From assembly GCA_903813345.2 (NCBI GenBank), contig CAIIXF020000009.1, positions 10,164,030 to 10,228,029 on the forward strand: DNA of 64,000 bases, in the 5' to 3' direction. Each line of letters opens with the position of its first letter. The stretch's first letter is position 1. The DNA is from Owenia fusiformis. Lineage: Eukaryota; Annelida; Polychaeta; Sabellida; Oweniidae. Positions 35,565 through 46,900 of this stretch are shown piece by piece. The notes beneath the pieces are model-generated. The model was not told the origin of the DNA and ran no database searches. It saw only the letters and a program-made list of their open reading frames with translations. A program made the position numbers and the translations under genes.

Positions 35565-35911
35565 TCAAAAGCCCTCCCTTGCCACCCCGCTTATCAGCTT
35601 TAAAATAAGCGTTTCACCTAGTGAAAAATGAATGGTGCGCATGCGCAACTATGACGTAAAGTGGGCGGGGCTTCCGGGAAACCGAAAGTGAAAGTGAAAG
35701 TAGAAAATAATTGTTCCAATAAAAGGTGACTATGGTAGCTTTTAGCATATTGTAATGACATAATAGGTAAGTATAATTAACTTATAAAAACCAAAATTAC
35801 ATAAAATTTTGGGAATTTATATGTTTTAATTCAGAAATGTACAAGGTATATTCCGACCAAATTTCAGGATGTTTGGACCAATATTTACAAAATACCAGAT
35901 ACTTTTACCTT

Positions 35912-36013
35912 ATTTATTGATCACCCTGTATCTTAGGACTTTTTCCTCATTTATTGATCACCCTGTATCTTAGGACTTTTTCCTCATTTATTGATCACCC
36001 TGTATCTTAGGAC
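35912..36013. repeat. 37-bp tandem triplication of a mariner-type terminus
   Basis: Copies begin at 35912, 35949 and 35986. Each reads atttattgatcaccctgtat then cttaggactttttcctc. The tgatcaccctgta core is the outer end of the mariner family seen at 9213-10264. Confidence 0.9.
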
Positions 36014-36559
36014 ATGTCTTGATGAAGCAAGATGGAGAAAATGTGGATGTTCAAAAATATAACTGTCTAGTATCACTTGGTTCCTTGACACAGTCTATCT
36101 AAGACTGGTGTTTGTAGTTTCTAATAGGTAATTTAGGATACGCTCTATCCAAGCTTACTGATTATCCCACCAAATGAAGTTTGATTAGGGATGTAGAGAA
36201 GTCATCTGTCCTTATGTATGTATAGTATCTACATAGGGACTTGTTTCTGTAATTTACACCCTGGCTTTAATAAGGAAAAGCAAACTGAAAACTGGACTTT
36301 TGAAAGTATGTATTTTCCATTTGAACTGTTTATGACTTATGTTGACAGATTAGTATTATACAGTATCTATGCCGTGGTCTACATTTTGAATGTCATAATA
36401 TTCTCTTACACTGGGTGGAAGTAGAATCGGTAAAAATAAGTGTAGCCAGTTCTCAGGCTCTGAGATTAACCTATGATAGTCAGTTTTGTGTCATAAACTA
36501 ATGACATTTTGGGTAGTGGTGGCTCACACATACAATACACATACATTCACATAACACAC

Positions 36560-37075
36560 ATACAAATGGTGGCCATTTTTCAAAATGGCCACCATTTGTA
36601 TGTGTGTTATTTTACATTTTTTATTATAACTCAAAAAGTAATAGAGCGATTTTGTTCATATTTGATATCTGAATACTCATGAGCATTGCATACTGTCTAT
36701 GACAGTTTGGGTAGTAGGCGGCCATTTTAAAAAATGGCCACCATTTACATGTATGTGTGTGCGATTTTTTAGAAATTTTATATGTGGCTACTTAAAAGCA
36801 TATTACTTCTTCTGATGAAAACTTGGCTCGTGAGCAACCACTTAGTTAATGGTGGCCTTTCTTATGTGTGTTAATTTATGATATTTGCTATACATTTCGT
36901 TTGTAAAAATGCCAGCCATTTCTGTTCGATGGGATTTGCTACGCTTTGGCGTTGCAGTTGTTCTGGTTTTCTTCTTCCAGTTGAGCTTTTGGCTATTCCA
37001 ATTGGTTTACTTACCCCCGACTAAATTGTCATTGTCATTTGGGCCTATTTTATTTGTTTTAGCATACCTACTACA
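36560..37075 (+). repeat. Dispersed repeat copy (palindromic aaaatggcc units)
   Basis: Two units with ccatttttcaaaatggccac and actcaaaaagtaatagagcg. The tail includes tgttcgatgggatttgctac, shared in inverse orientation with 26760-26890. An open frame at 36885-37079 lies in this repeat tail and is not taken as a gene. Confidence 0.8.
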
Positions 37076-37961
37076 TTGAGACATCAGGATATACTCTGTA
37101 TGAAAAACCTCCCAGTAAATAACCTCTATATCTTCCCTTGAAATGTAATCATCACTACTCTAGTTCAAAAGCAAAACTAATTTATCAAGAGTAATTCAAC
37201 ATACTTTCACATAGGAAATGACTTGCTAAATTATTAATTTGACGATTATATTTAGGGGTCACTCTGTACTTTTGTTTAATAGTTTTGTTTTCAAGATCCT
37301 GACAAACTTTAAGGTCATGTTGTTCGAGACTGAAATTATCAATTTATGCTTTTAATTTACTAAGTGCATGTTCCTCTTGTATATAAATAGTGACATCAAA
37401 ACTATAGATTGGTCTTTTTCATATTTTCCTTGTTATTTCTTTGTTTTGTCAACCTGATAATATGGTAATGGTTAAATGTATAAGATGTGCTATTTATATT
37501 ATATTAAAAAGTGACCACATTATATTTGTTAACTTTTCAAATATGACTGTCCACTGTTCAAATTGGGAGGTGTTCACATTTGAATGTTTTGTAACATGGG
37601 GATGAGAGATTGTGATGTACAGTGTATATTGGAAAAGGTTTTCAGTTTCACATTGGGAGGCATTTAAAATGAAGATGCATTCTAGCACATATAGATATAC
37701 AGGCCTTACTGTATATTGTTCCCTGTAAAATTAGCTTTCATGTGAGTTAGATTTTCAGCTTCTTTCCTACATATTTACATACATCTAAGATTTTACCATT
37801 TTGATCTTTCTAATCTGAAATCTTCTCACATTGTGAACATTGTACTACAAGAGGTACCCAATGATGAATAAATAGAGATTTTCAATCAAAATTACTTGTA
37901 CAATAACTGGAAATAATTATAGTTCTTTGACAAAGTAAATATTTATTAATTTGCCATGTAT

Positions 37962-40900
37962 TTAATTGACAGTAGAAGCCCTCATAAGAACTTCACAAAG
38001 TATCATTTCCCTCATTATCTGTGCTCCAGAAGCTTTTTTCAAAGGGTGCATTTTGATTCTCACGTATCGCCCAGTCTGGAAATATTCGCAGTGGTATGTT
38101 TGTCGTATGTAGCTCTGAGTTCCGTCAAACTTCAAGCACGTTTTCCAGATTGAGGCATCCTCGCTGACACCGATTGTGAAGTCGTTCAGAACTAAAATGA
38201 ATGCAGTTTTTAAATAGAGTTTGTAATCTTGATGTTCGATGCAATTACGATGCAGTTTAACAACTATTGATGTATTGCAAAAAATGCCATTTGCAGCTTA
38301 TGATAATTTGGTTTTAATGACTTGCAATCAGTGTCATTTGTACCCAGTGATATTTGGTATTTTTGAATTTAATTTTGTTTTGCAATCAATGCCAAATGCA
38401 GCACCTAAATATATGATATTTTGCAATTGATTATTATATTTTGCAAGCAGGGGTATTTCGCAACTAAAGAAGTGTTTCTCATTTCATTTTGAATGAATGA
38501 CAAGTTTGTTATTATGATCATACCTCCCCCATCATCTCTGAAAACGATCTCCACTGCCTTTACAAGGAACCTTTGTTTTAAGTCTACTTCCCACCATGGC
38601 TCTAATTCAACCTTCGTTCTACTACAGTTACCTTAATATAATGAGTAAATATGAAGAGAACATTAAGTAGGAACAAGCCTTTTGTAGCCATATATAAATA
38701 CATAAACTGATATAAATGTTATTCTTAATAAGTATAAATATGGGTAGAGATTAAGAAAGTCATCCAGAATCAAATGATTAATTAAATGAAAAATCAACTG
38801 ATTCAGAATAATTACTCTTAACATTAACTACAACAAATCAACAAATTAAATTCTGATGTAAGAACGATCTTAGAATAATCTGAAATTTTTTTAGAATAAG
38901 ACTCAAATATAATAGGCATTTTTAATACCTCTTGTATATGAAGCAAATTCATCGCCATCTACTGCTAGATTGGCTATACCTGGACGTGTCCCCCAATTCT
39001 GCGAAGATGATTGGACTGCCGGGTTACCCCTAGCAACATTTGCTGAAAAAGAAACCTTTTTCATGTAGTTTGGTTTTGAAAGATTCTATGGTTAATGTTG
39101 ATTTTCACTATGCAAGTATGGAGATTAAATTTGACAATTTTGGCCAAAAATCATTTAGAAAGTGCTTGAAATAATGAGAACTGCATGATTTGAAAGAAGT
39201 TCAATCCCAGAAAATCCCCCTGTTTATGGGCCTGGACCCATATAAGTTATACTCAGCATACCTAGGATAACTGCAGGTGGATGAACAGTCCAGGGTACCA
39301 GTGGCTCCTCCTTCCATTCACAGTTCAAAACTGAAAAATGTACAAGATTATTGAATCAAAAGTGTTTAGGCAATATTAGTAAACAGGAAATATCACAAAT
39401 TGTTGTTGTTGTTGTTGTTGTTGTTGTAGACTTATGGGATACCCCAACATTAGAAAGACCAAAACAATACCGTAGCAAGTTACCAACCTTATAACAATGA
39501 GATAATTAACATGCCAACGCTGAAATCAATTGGTTCCATACAGGATAAGCAATTAGAATGGTATATTATTCCAACCTGAGGTCCAGGAATTCAATACAGA
39601 ATGTTAAGAATGTAGTGTACTGAGTTGTTTATACACGGCATTATACATAAAAACCAATTATTTTATAAACTTCATTTGCACATACTAAAGATGAAAATGA
39701 TAGATAAAATACAAGATTTGTGATTTTGAAAATTATTTCTTTCATTGCATTCTTACGTATCAGTTTCTTACCTTTTTCTAGTTGTTCTAGCTCATTCAGG
39801 GTAGTAGCCCGAACAAACACCTCACACATCAACAATTCTCGCTTCTTTGGGGTTCCTCTTGAATCAGTTAGTAGGTTGAATCCAATCCTTACAAATCTAA
39901 ATATAAATATATGTCATTGAGATTATGATGTATATAATAAATAGGTAGTAAGCTAGCACCCAAAAATGTATTAGTTCGTGAACAAATTGAAATTACTTGT
40001 TTCTTATGTATTTTTATGTGATACTTCAGAAAATGTTTGTCTGATGCGCCGTATCCGGGGCGAAAGTTGTCAAATTGGCGTTTTCGACCCTAAAATGGAA
40101 AATTACAGGGGGTACTTTATCATCATTGAATAAATCCTTCAGTTGGTCTTCAACCATCATAATAATTTTATGGGGAGTTGATTGGATCATGCTGAGGTAG
40201 TATGTTAAGGTTCAATCACCTGTCATTCATGGTTGCCATGGAAACCACAATTTTCATTGAAAAATCCTTAATTTTGGCCAAACCTGTAAAGGGACATAAT
40301 ATAGAATGAGGATTATTTTTCAAATCAACAGATATAAGAATATTTTAGCACACCCAAAATGGCCTGGGAAGTTCAAGCATTTGTTTAAGCATAAAGGATA
40401 TTGCAATTTATATAATTGGTAAGTGTCAAAGACCATACTACTACATAAGTGATCAAAAGTGGGCGTCGCCCCCATAATAGTAAATGATTACCATTCTCTG
40501 AAAAGACAGAGTTTAACTTGACTGTTGCGATACATCTATATTGAAGTTCTTTAAATATACTTAATATCATGCATTTCTGGTAAATAATGTACATATAAGT
40601 GTAAAAGTTGTTGCATGGGGAGCGGAGGGGGGGGGGTGGTAGTAACAGAATTTGGAGGGGGCAGAGCTAATCAGCCTTAGTATAATTCTCATTTATATAG
40701 TTCTGGATATTCAAAGGTTACATCTTCTGGGTCTTCTTCATTTTCATTACAATATATAGGTACTACATTTTACATGATTGGTGTCAAAGACCATACCATT
40801 ACATAAGTGATCAAAAGTAGGCATCATCACCTTCATAATAGTAGATGATTTCCATTCTCTATAAATACAGGACTTAAGTAGAATTTTCAATATATATATA

Positions 40901-43900
40901 TATATATTTATCATTTATGCTTCTTTGATTATACTTAATATCAACCATTTCAGGTAAATAATGTACATCTCACTGGTGTCAGTTGAGAAGATATTTATAG
41001 TTTTCATTGACTTAAACTACTTTATAGTCGATGTAATACTTTGATATTTGAACTAAACCAGGCTTATATGGCATATACCATCGCTCGATACTGACCAGTG
41101 ACATCTGAGTTTAATAGTTATTGCATGAGAGGCAGGTTGAGAGGGGGGGGGGTTAGTAATTGAAACTGGAAGGGGGCTCATAATACTTCATTCTGGATTT
41201 ACTAAGGAACATGTACATATTGTAGGTCTTCTTCATATTCATCTCAATATATAGGATATTACAATAAACATGATAGGTAAGTATCCAAGACCAAACAATT
41301 ACATAAGTGATCAAAAGTGGGAATCTCCCCAACAACTGTATATGATTCATTCTCTACAAACAGAGGTCAACTTGAGTTTTAAGATCATCCAGTGATCTCC
41401 CCAGGATTTCTTCTTAGGTGGGTACAAAATTTTCATTTTCACAATTTAGACCAAAATTGGTCAAAATATGCCAATTTTTCATGATTTCTCTAACTTTCAA
41501 GTGGGTGCATATGGATTTTAAGGTGGGTGCAAACCTATTTTCAAAATCTCAGGTGGGTACTGCGCCCACTTGCTTTACTGCTTGGAAGATCACTGTCATC
41601 TATACGTCATCTATACTTCTATTATTTAAGAAATATAGACTGAAGAGCAGGTGTTATATTGACAAATACACTCCACATGGCTATGCAAGGGAGTGAGGGG
41701 TTCGAAAACTTTTGTACCTAGCCCTAAGGGGTCATTGTCAATATCACACCTGCTCTGAGGTATATATTACAATTCAAACATGAAAACTCCCCAAAATTTT
41801 TCGAATATTCAACTTATGGTCTGCCATTACTACAGCCCTCTAGATGTCACACATTACTCGTATTACCAAGGGTAGTGTTGACATATATACTCCTGGTAAA
41901 ATGTTGACTTTGTTCACAGTTTATAGAAGGCGTGAATACAGTCATGTTCAAATATAATTTATATAAACCATTTCTCATAAATATGTTTAGTAGTATAGTT
42001 TTTACATGAGGTTAGGGTGGGGAAGTGGTTTCAGACCTAGGAGGGAGCTCTACTCCCTCCCAATTATTCTGTTACTACTCCCATCTAGGGCCTGGCATAA
42101 TATATGCAGCCTTCATACCTTCGCTAGATGAAGTAAGTGCCAGGCTTTGAAGGGGCAGGATAGCACATTTTAAAAAGATGGAGCACCATATTGAGTCCCA
42201 GCTGAATGACTCTCAAATCTGCAAGTGTTTAGTGGTATGAGAGATTGTTGATATATCAATATCATGCGATAAATCACAAGAATGAAAATGATCAGACTAT
42301 GAGAAAGCTCATCTATAGTTGTTATTGTATTGCCATAACTAGACATTCTGATACTCATAGCATCTTTCTGTCTCACCTGAAGGGCTGGGAAGAAATAAAT
42401 TTTCATGGTTTATCATGATGATCACTAGAAAGGATATGGCATTTCCCACCTGCTACACAGTAGATTTTTTCTTGGCATATTCTGGTCTTATTCAATTAAG
42501 TGTAACTGATATAGTTGCTTCTTGTTTGCATCCTTATTCATGAACTCATTCCAATCTTAAGGGACTCATGTATCTCTACATTTGATAAGGTGATGTGCCA
42601 CCACCCACTTTTTCTCCTATCAGGTTCGTTTATAGAATTTTGGATTTAATTATCACATAATCACTCTGCTGTTAGAAGTATCTTGAAAAACATGTATTTT
42701 CTGCCAGCATCAGAAACAAAACAACCCATCAGAGAATCCATGAAATTTAGTATGATATTTCCTTAGGGCCCATATGGGCCCAGAGAGTAATATTGTCACA
42801 AGGAATAAACACATTTTCAATCCATCTCTCATGTGCATTGTAAAGACTACATATCTTTCATTTATAAGTCCTTCAATCAATGTGTTAGGATAAGCACAGA
42901 ATACAGCAAAGTGTAGTGCTGGACTGCAAACAAAAGAAGACTGATTAATATAATAAAAAAACATTTATGTTAAGCGACAATGTCTTACACCAGCAAAACC
43001 ACATAAACCAATTGAAATAAAAGTTTAGACCCCATAAAACAATCAAAGACTATAAAGGAACCGACATCAGTCTTCTTCCACCTTGTCAAGAGCTTACTAC
43101 AAAGCACTTATCGTGCATATGGCCCATATTGTAAACCCTGACATTCCAGCAGAAGATGAACATGGATGGAAACTGAATGACTCCACCATTGCATTGGGTA
43201 TTGACTGGTATTCTCAGACAAATGATTGTTGATATAGCACCAGGAGATGAATCAGAAAGACTCCAGAAGATGTATCTTATGAAATCCAGAACTCTGAAGA
43301 TGAAATTGATACTTAATGCTGACTTGTTCCCCCCACCCCTCCAATTCTGTTACTACCCCCATCCCATACAATAACTATATACAGTATATTGAGATAACTA
43401 AGAAGACCCAGAAAATACTCTATGAAGAAGTCCAAAAGAAAGAATTTATTCCTAAGGCTGATTAACTCTGCCCCCTCCCAATTCTGTTACTAACCTCACC
43501 CCTCCTCATGCAATAACCATTGCACTGAGTTGTACATTATTTACCAGAAAATATAAAGTATAATCAAAGAAGTCCAATGTAAATGTATCTCAAGTCAAGA
43601 TTAACTCTGTTTTTTATAGAGAATAGCAATCATCTACTCTAGTATGGGGGCGACGCCCACTTTTGATTACTTGTGTAATTGTATGTTCTTTGACACTGAC
43701 CAATCATGTAAGTTGTTATATCCCATATACTGAGATGAATATGAAGAAGACCCATGCAGAAGATGTACCCCATGAAATCCAGATATATGTAGATGAGATT
43801 TATACTTAAGGCTGATTAGCTCTGCCTCCTCCCAATTCTTTTACTAGCCCCCCCCCCCCCCCCCTCTGTACCCCCCCCCCCTTGCAATAACTATGACACT

Positions 43901-46900
43901 TAGATGTACATTATTTACCAGAAATGCTTGATATAAAATATAATCAAATAAGTCTAGTGTAAATGTATCTCAAAAGTCAAGTTAAACTCTGTTTTTATAG
44001 AGTATAGCAATCATCTACTATTATGGGGGCGACGCCCACTTTTGATCACTCATGTAATTGTATGTTCTTTGACACTGACCAATCATGTAAATTGCAATAT
44101 CCTTTATATTTAAACAAATGTTTGAACTGTACTGGTTATTTTGAGTGTGCTAAAATGTGCTGATATGTATTGATTCGAAAAATAATCCATATTCTACATG
44201 ATGTACATGTTCAGGTTTTGCAAAATTAAGGATATTTTGAACGAAAATTGTGGTTTCCATGACAACCATGAGTGACAGAGCATTGGAATTTTACATACTA
44301 CCTCAGCATGATCCAATCAACTCCCCATAAAATTATTATGATGATTGAAGACTAACAGAATGATTTATCGAGTGATGTTAAAGCACCCCCTGTAATTTTC
44401 CATTTTAGGGTCGAAAACGTCAATTTGACATCTTTCGCCCCGGATATGGCGCGTCAGACAAACATTTTCTGAAGTATCACATAAAAATACATAAGAAACA
44501 AGTAATTTCAATTTGTTCACAAACTAATACATTTTTGGGTGCTAGCTTACTACCTAAAACTGCTAAGTGGAACAGTTTTTAAAGTCCCGTGAACCCTGCA
44601 CGTCATATTATTAAACTGAATGTCTGTAAGAAGTTTGTTTTAATTAATGTTTTTTATGAAAAAATAGACGATGATTTGGCACACAAGGACTTCATTCAAT
44701 GTGGGATCCTCTGGCAAAGTTTTAATAATCATAGTCTTATATTGATAGAGTTATGGTTGTTTCAAAATATGCTCCAGATGTCGTCAATTTCGCTGAAACA
44801 AACTTGCAATGTTCAAGGAAAACTGTTCATAACACGGATGCATTCTTCCCCATGGGTATGGCTCAAGTTTTTGCAGCCATTGCTTGTTGGAGTTCTGCAA
44901 TTGCGGGAGGGTTATTTTCATACACACTATCCTTTAAATAACCCTATATATAGAAGTCAGGGGCATTGAGATCAAGACTGTGGGATGACCATGGGTTCTC
45001 CGTCCTAGGAGAGATAATCTTCTCAGAGAAATGACTAGTGAGCCAGGCTATGCTATCATTAGAAGTGTGAGGAGTAGCTCCATCCTTTTAGAGCCACTGT
45101 TCTTGTCTATTGAAGCCTCTATGACACTTTAGAACTGCCTAGAACTTCTTGGGAACGCCAATATTGTGCTGTGTGTTAACAGTATCAGTGTTGCCATTAT
45201 CAACCTCAAACCAAAAGGGGCTGATGATTTCATGTTTGGAAATTGGCAGCCCAAGCTGTTCATTTAACAGAATGAAGGGGCCTTTGAAGCACTTCATCTG
45301 AAATTTGTGATCCCAGAACACATTATTTCTTCAGTTTACATGTTCAGAAAGAAGGGAATGTGATTCATCCGAAAACCTAACATTGGAAATGGACGACATT
45401 TGGAGCGTAATTTGGAACGACCATAACTCTATCAATATAAGACTATGATTATTGAAACTTTGCCAGATGATCCCACATTGAATGAAGTCCTTGTGTGCCA
45501 AATTTCAGAGCAATTAACCTCCATTTGAGAAAAATATTGAAGAAATGGAGGGTTGCATTTTTTTGGGTCACCCTGTATGTTTACGTCCATAGAGTACAAT
45601 AAGAAGGTTGATGTTCAATTATCAACAGAATAACCAAGTTAATTTTATTATGATTTGAACCTCCCCTCTCCTCATATGACAGATTTTTAAAATGTTGATT
45701 TGTCTTTCACTTGAATGTTAAAAAGGTAAACACTATTTGCTGACTAAACCTATATCATTTACCCTCTCCCCTAATGAAACTATTTTTGTTATTTGAGCCT
45801 GGCCATAGGAAAACCGGTCTTATCACAAAAATTGAAATTGTGCTATAGAGGCAAAAATGTGCCCAAGATTTAGAGGAAAATGTGCTAAATTCTAAGACTT
45901 ATTGGTTTATATATGCAAGGAAAAATTGTTAAGACACAAGCCATGGCTCATTTGAAAGGTCTCTTTGTGCTTTTTAAGATAAACAAAAAATCAGAATATT
46001 GAAAAAATTGTGATAAGACCCCTTTTCCTGTGGCCTGGCTCATTTTATAAATATTGATAATTGGATACCATCACTAAAAGAAATAGAAATTTAAACACCC
46101 TAACACTTTGTTATACTAATACATACCTCCCAGAATGGAACTCTTTACAATGATAGGTCTGTACAAAGTAGCTTTGAGACCCCTTGAACTCTAAACAACT
46201 TTCCCATCTGGACCCATCCTTACTGACACTTATCGTGAAATCCTTCATTAGATCTGTCGTCATCATGAAAAATGATGTCAACGATTAAATGTGGGGATCA
46301 TTGTGGATGAAGTCAGAAAAAGAAATGAAAGAGTGATACAATTTGTTTTCTCAGGTGTCTCAAATAAACTTTCATTGAGTTGAAAAAGTTGTTTCCTATA
46401 ACAATTTTAACTTGTCAGTTATTGGATGATCATCAGATATGTATGTTAATGTATCCTTAGTATAATGCTTACAGTGATCTCCCCGGGATCCTTTCTCAGG
46501 TAGGTGCTAAATTCTCATTTTCTCAATTAAGATCAAAATTGGTCAAAATATACCAATTTTTCCTGATTATTCTCATTTTCAAGTTGATACAAATGAATTC
46601 TCAGGTGCCCACTTACTTTAATGCTGGGGAGACCACTGACTTATATATTAAACATAAAGTACAGTTAAACCTGTGTATCTTAACACCTCTCTAATCTGAA
46701 CACCTTCCGATATGAACATTTTTACCTAGTTCTTATCTCCCATTGGCTCAAATTATTAAAAACCTTGAAATATATGAACATTTGCTAATCTGAACAATTT
46801 TGTCTAGCATCATTCAGATAAGACAGGTTTAACTGTCTCGGAGAAAAATTAAACTTTTAAATAACAAATTGTTCTTTAAATGGACAAAATCAACTTGCCA

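Larger units (their letters stand above)
29940..35813 (+). mobile_element. DIRS1-like tyrosine-recombinase retrotransposon, nearly complete
   Basis: The termini are inverted. Left (about 29940-30113) contains ccaccattt-type ends and gcgcatgcgcaccattcatt. Right (about 35625-35813) is its complement. An internal complementary region at 35451-35564 joins the complements of both outer ends (catattgtaatgacataatt...cgtagtaaaa, then cccaaaattttatg...). This is the classical DIRS arrangement that templates the closed-circle intermediate. Three ORFs follow in order: Gag-like, RT/RNase H/methyltransferase-like, and tyrosine recombinase overlapping the RT frame. No target-site duplication is expected for the class. 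The element sits in sense orientation just after raptor exon 12. Confidence 0.93.
35814..37961. other. Intergenic or intronic, repeat-bearing
   Basis: Between the DIRS element and the 3' end of the lectin gene. Holds a 37-bp triplication (35912-36013) and a dispersed repeat (36560-37075). No raptor exon and no other gene seen. Confidence 0.6.
39944..44554. mobile_element. Palindrome B: 4.6-kb foldback element in lectin intron 6
   Basis: The outer ends are inverted copies: left ggtagtaagctagcacccaa, right the complement ending gctagcttactacc. Near both ends lies the gacgctttcgcccc-like block (ggggcgaaagttgtcaaatt on the left, its complement on the right). Each arm contains two to three tandem subunits of about 360-500 bp marked by gatcaaaagtgggcgtcgcc (40447, 40806 and 41308 on the left; complements at 43646 and 44024 on the right) and by poly-G or poly-C tracts. 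The middle holds two small MITE-like hairpins and a gene remnant at 43080-43200. It begins only 48 bp past lectin exon 7. Confidence 0.82.

Noticed and set aside
29940-35813. Ordinary LTR retrotransposon
   Set aside because: Terminal repeats are inverted, an internal complementary region is present, and the enzyme is a tyrosine recombinase instead of a DDE integrase with no protease seen.
36885-37079. Small hydrophobic membrane protein
   Set aside because: Lies in the tail of a dispersed repeat that recurs inverted at 26760-26890.
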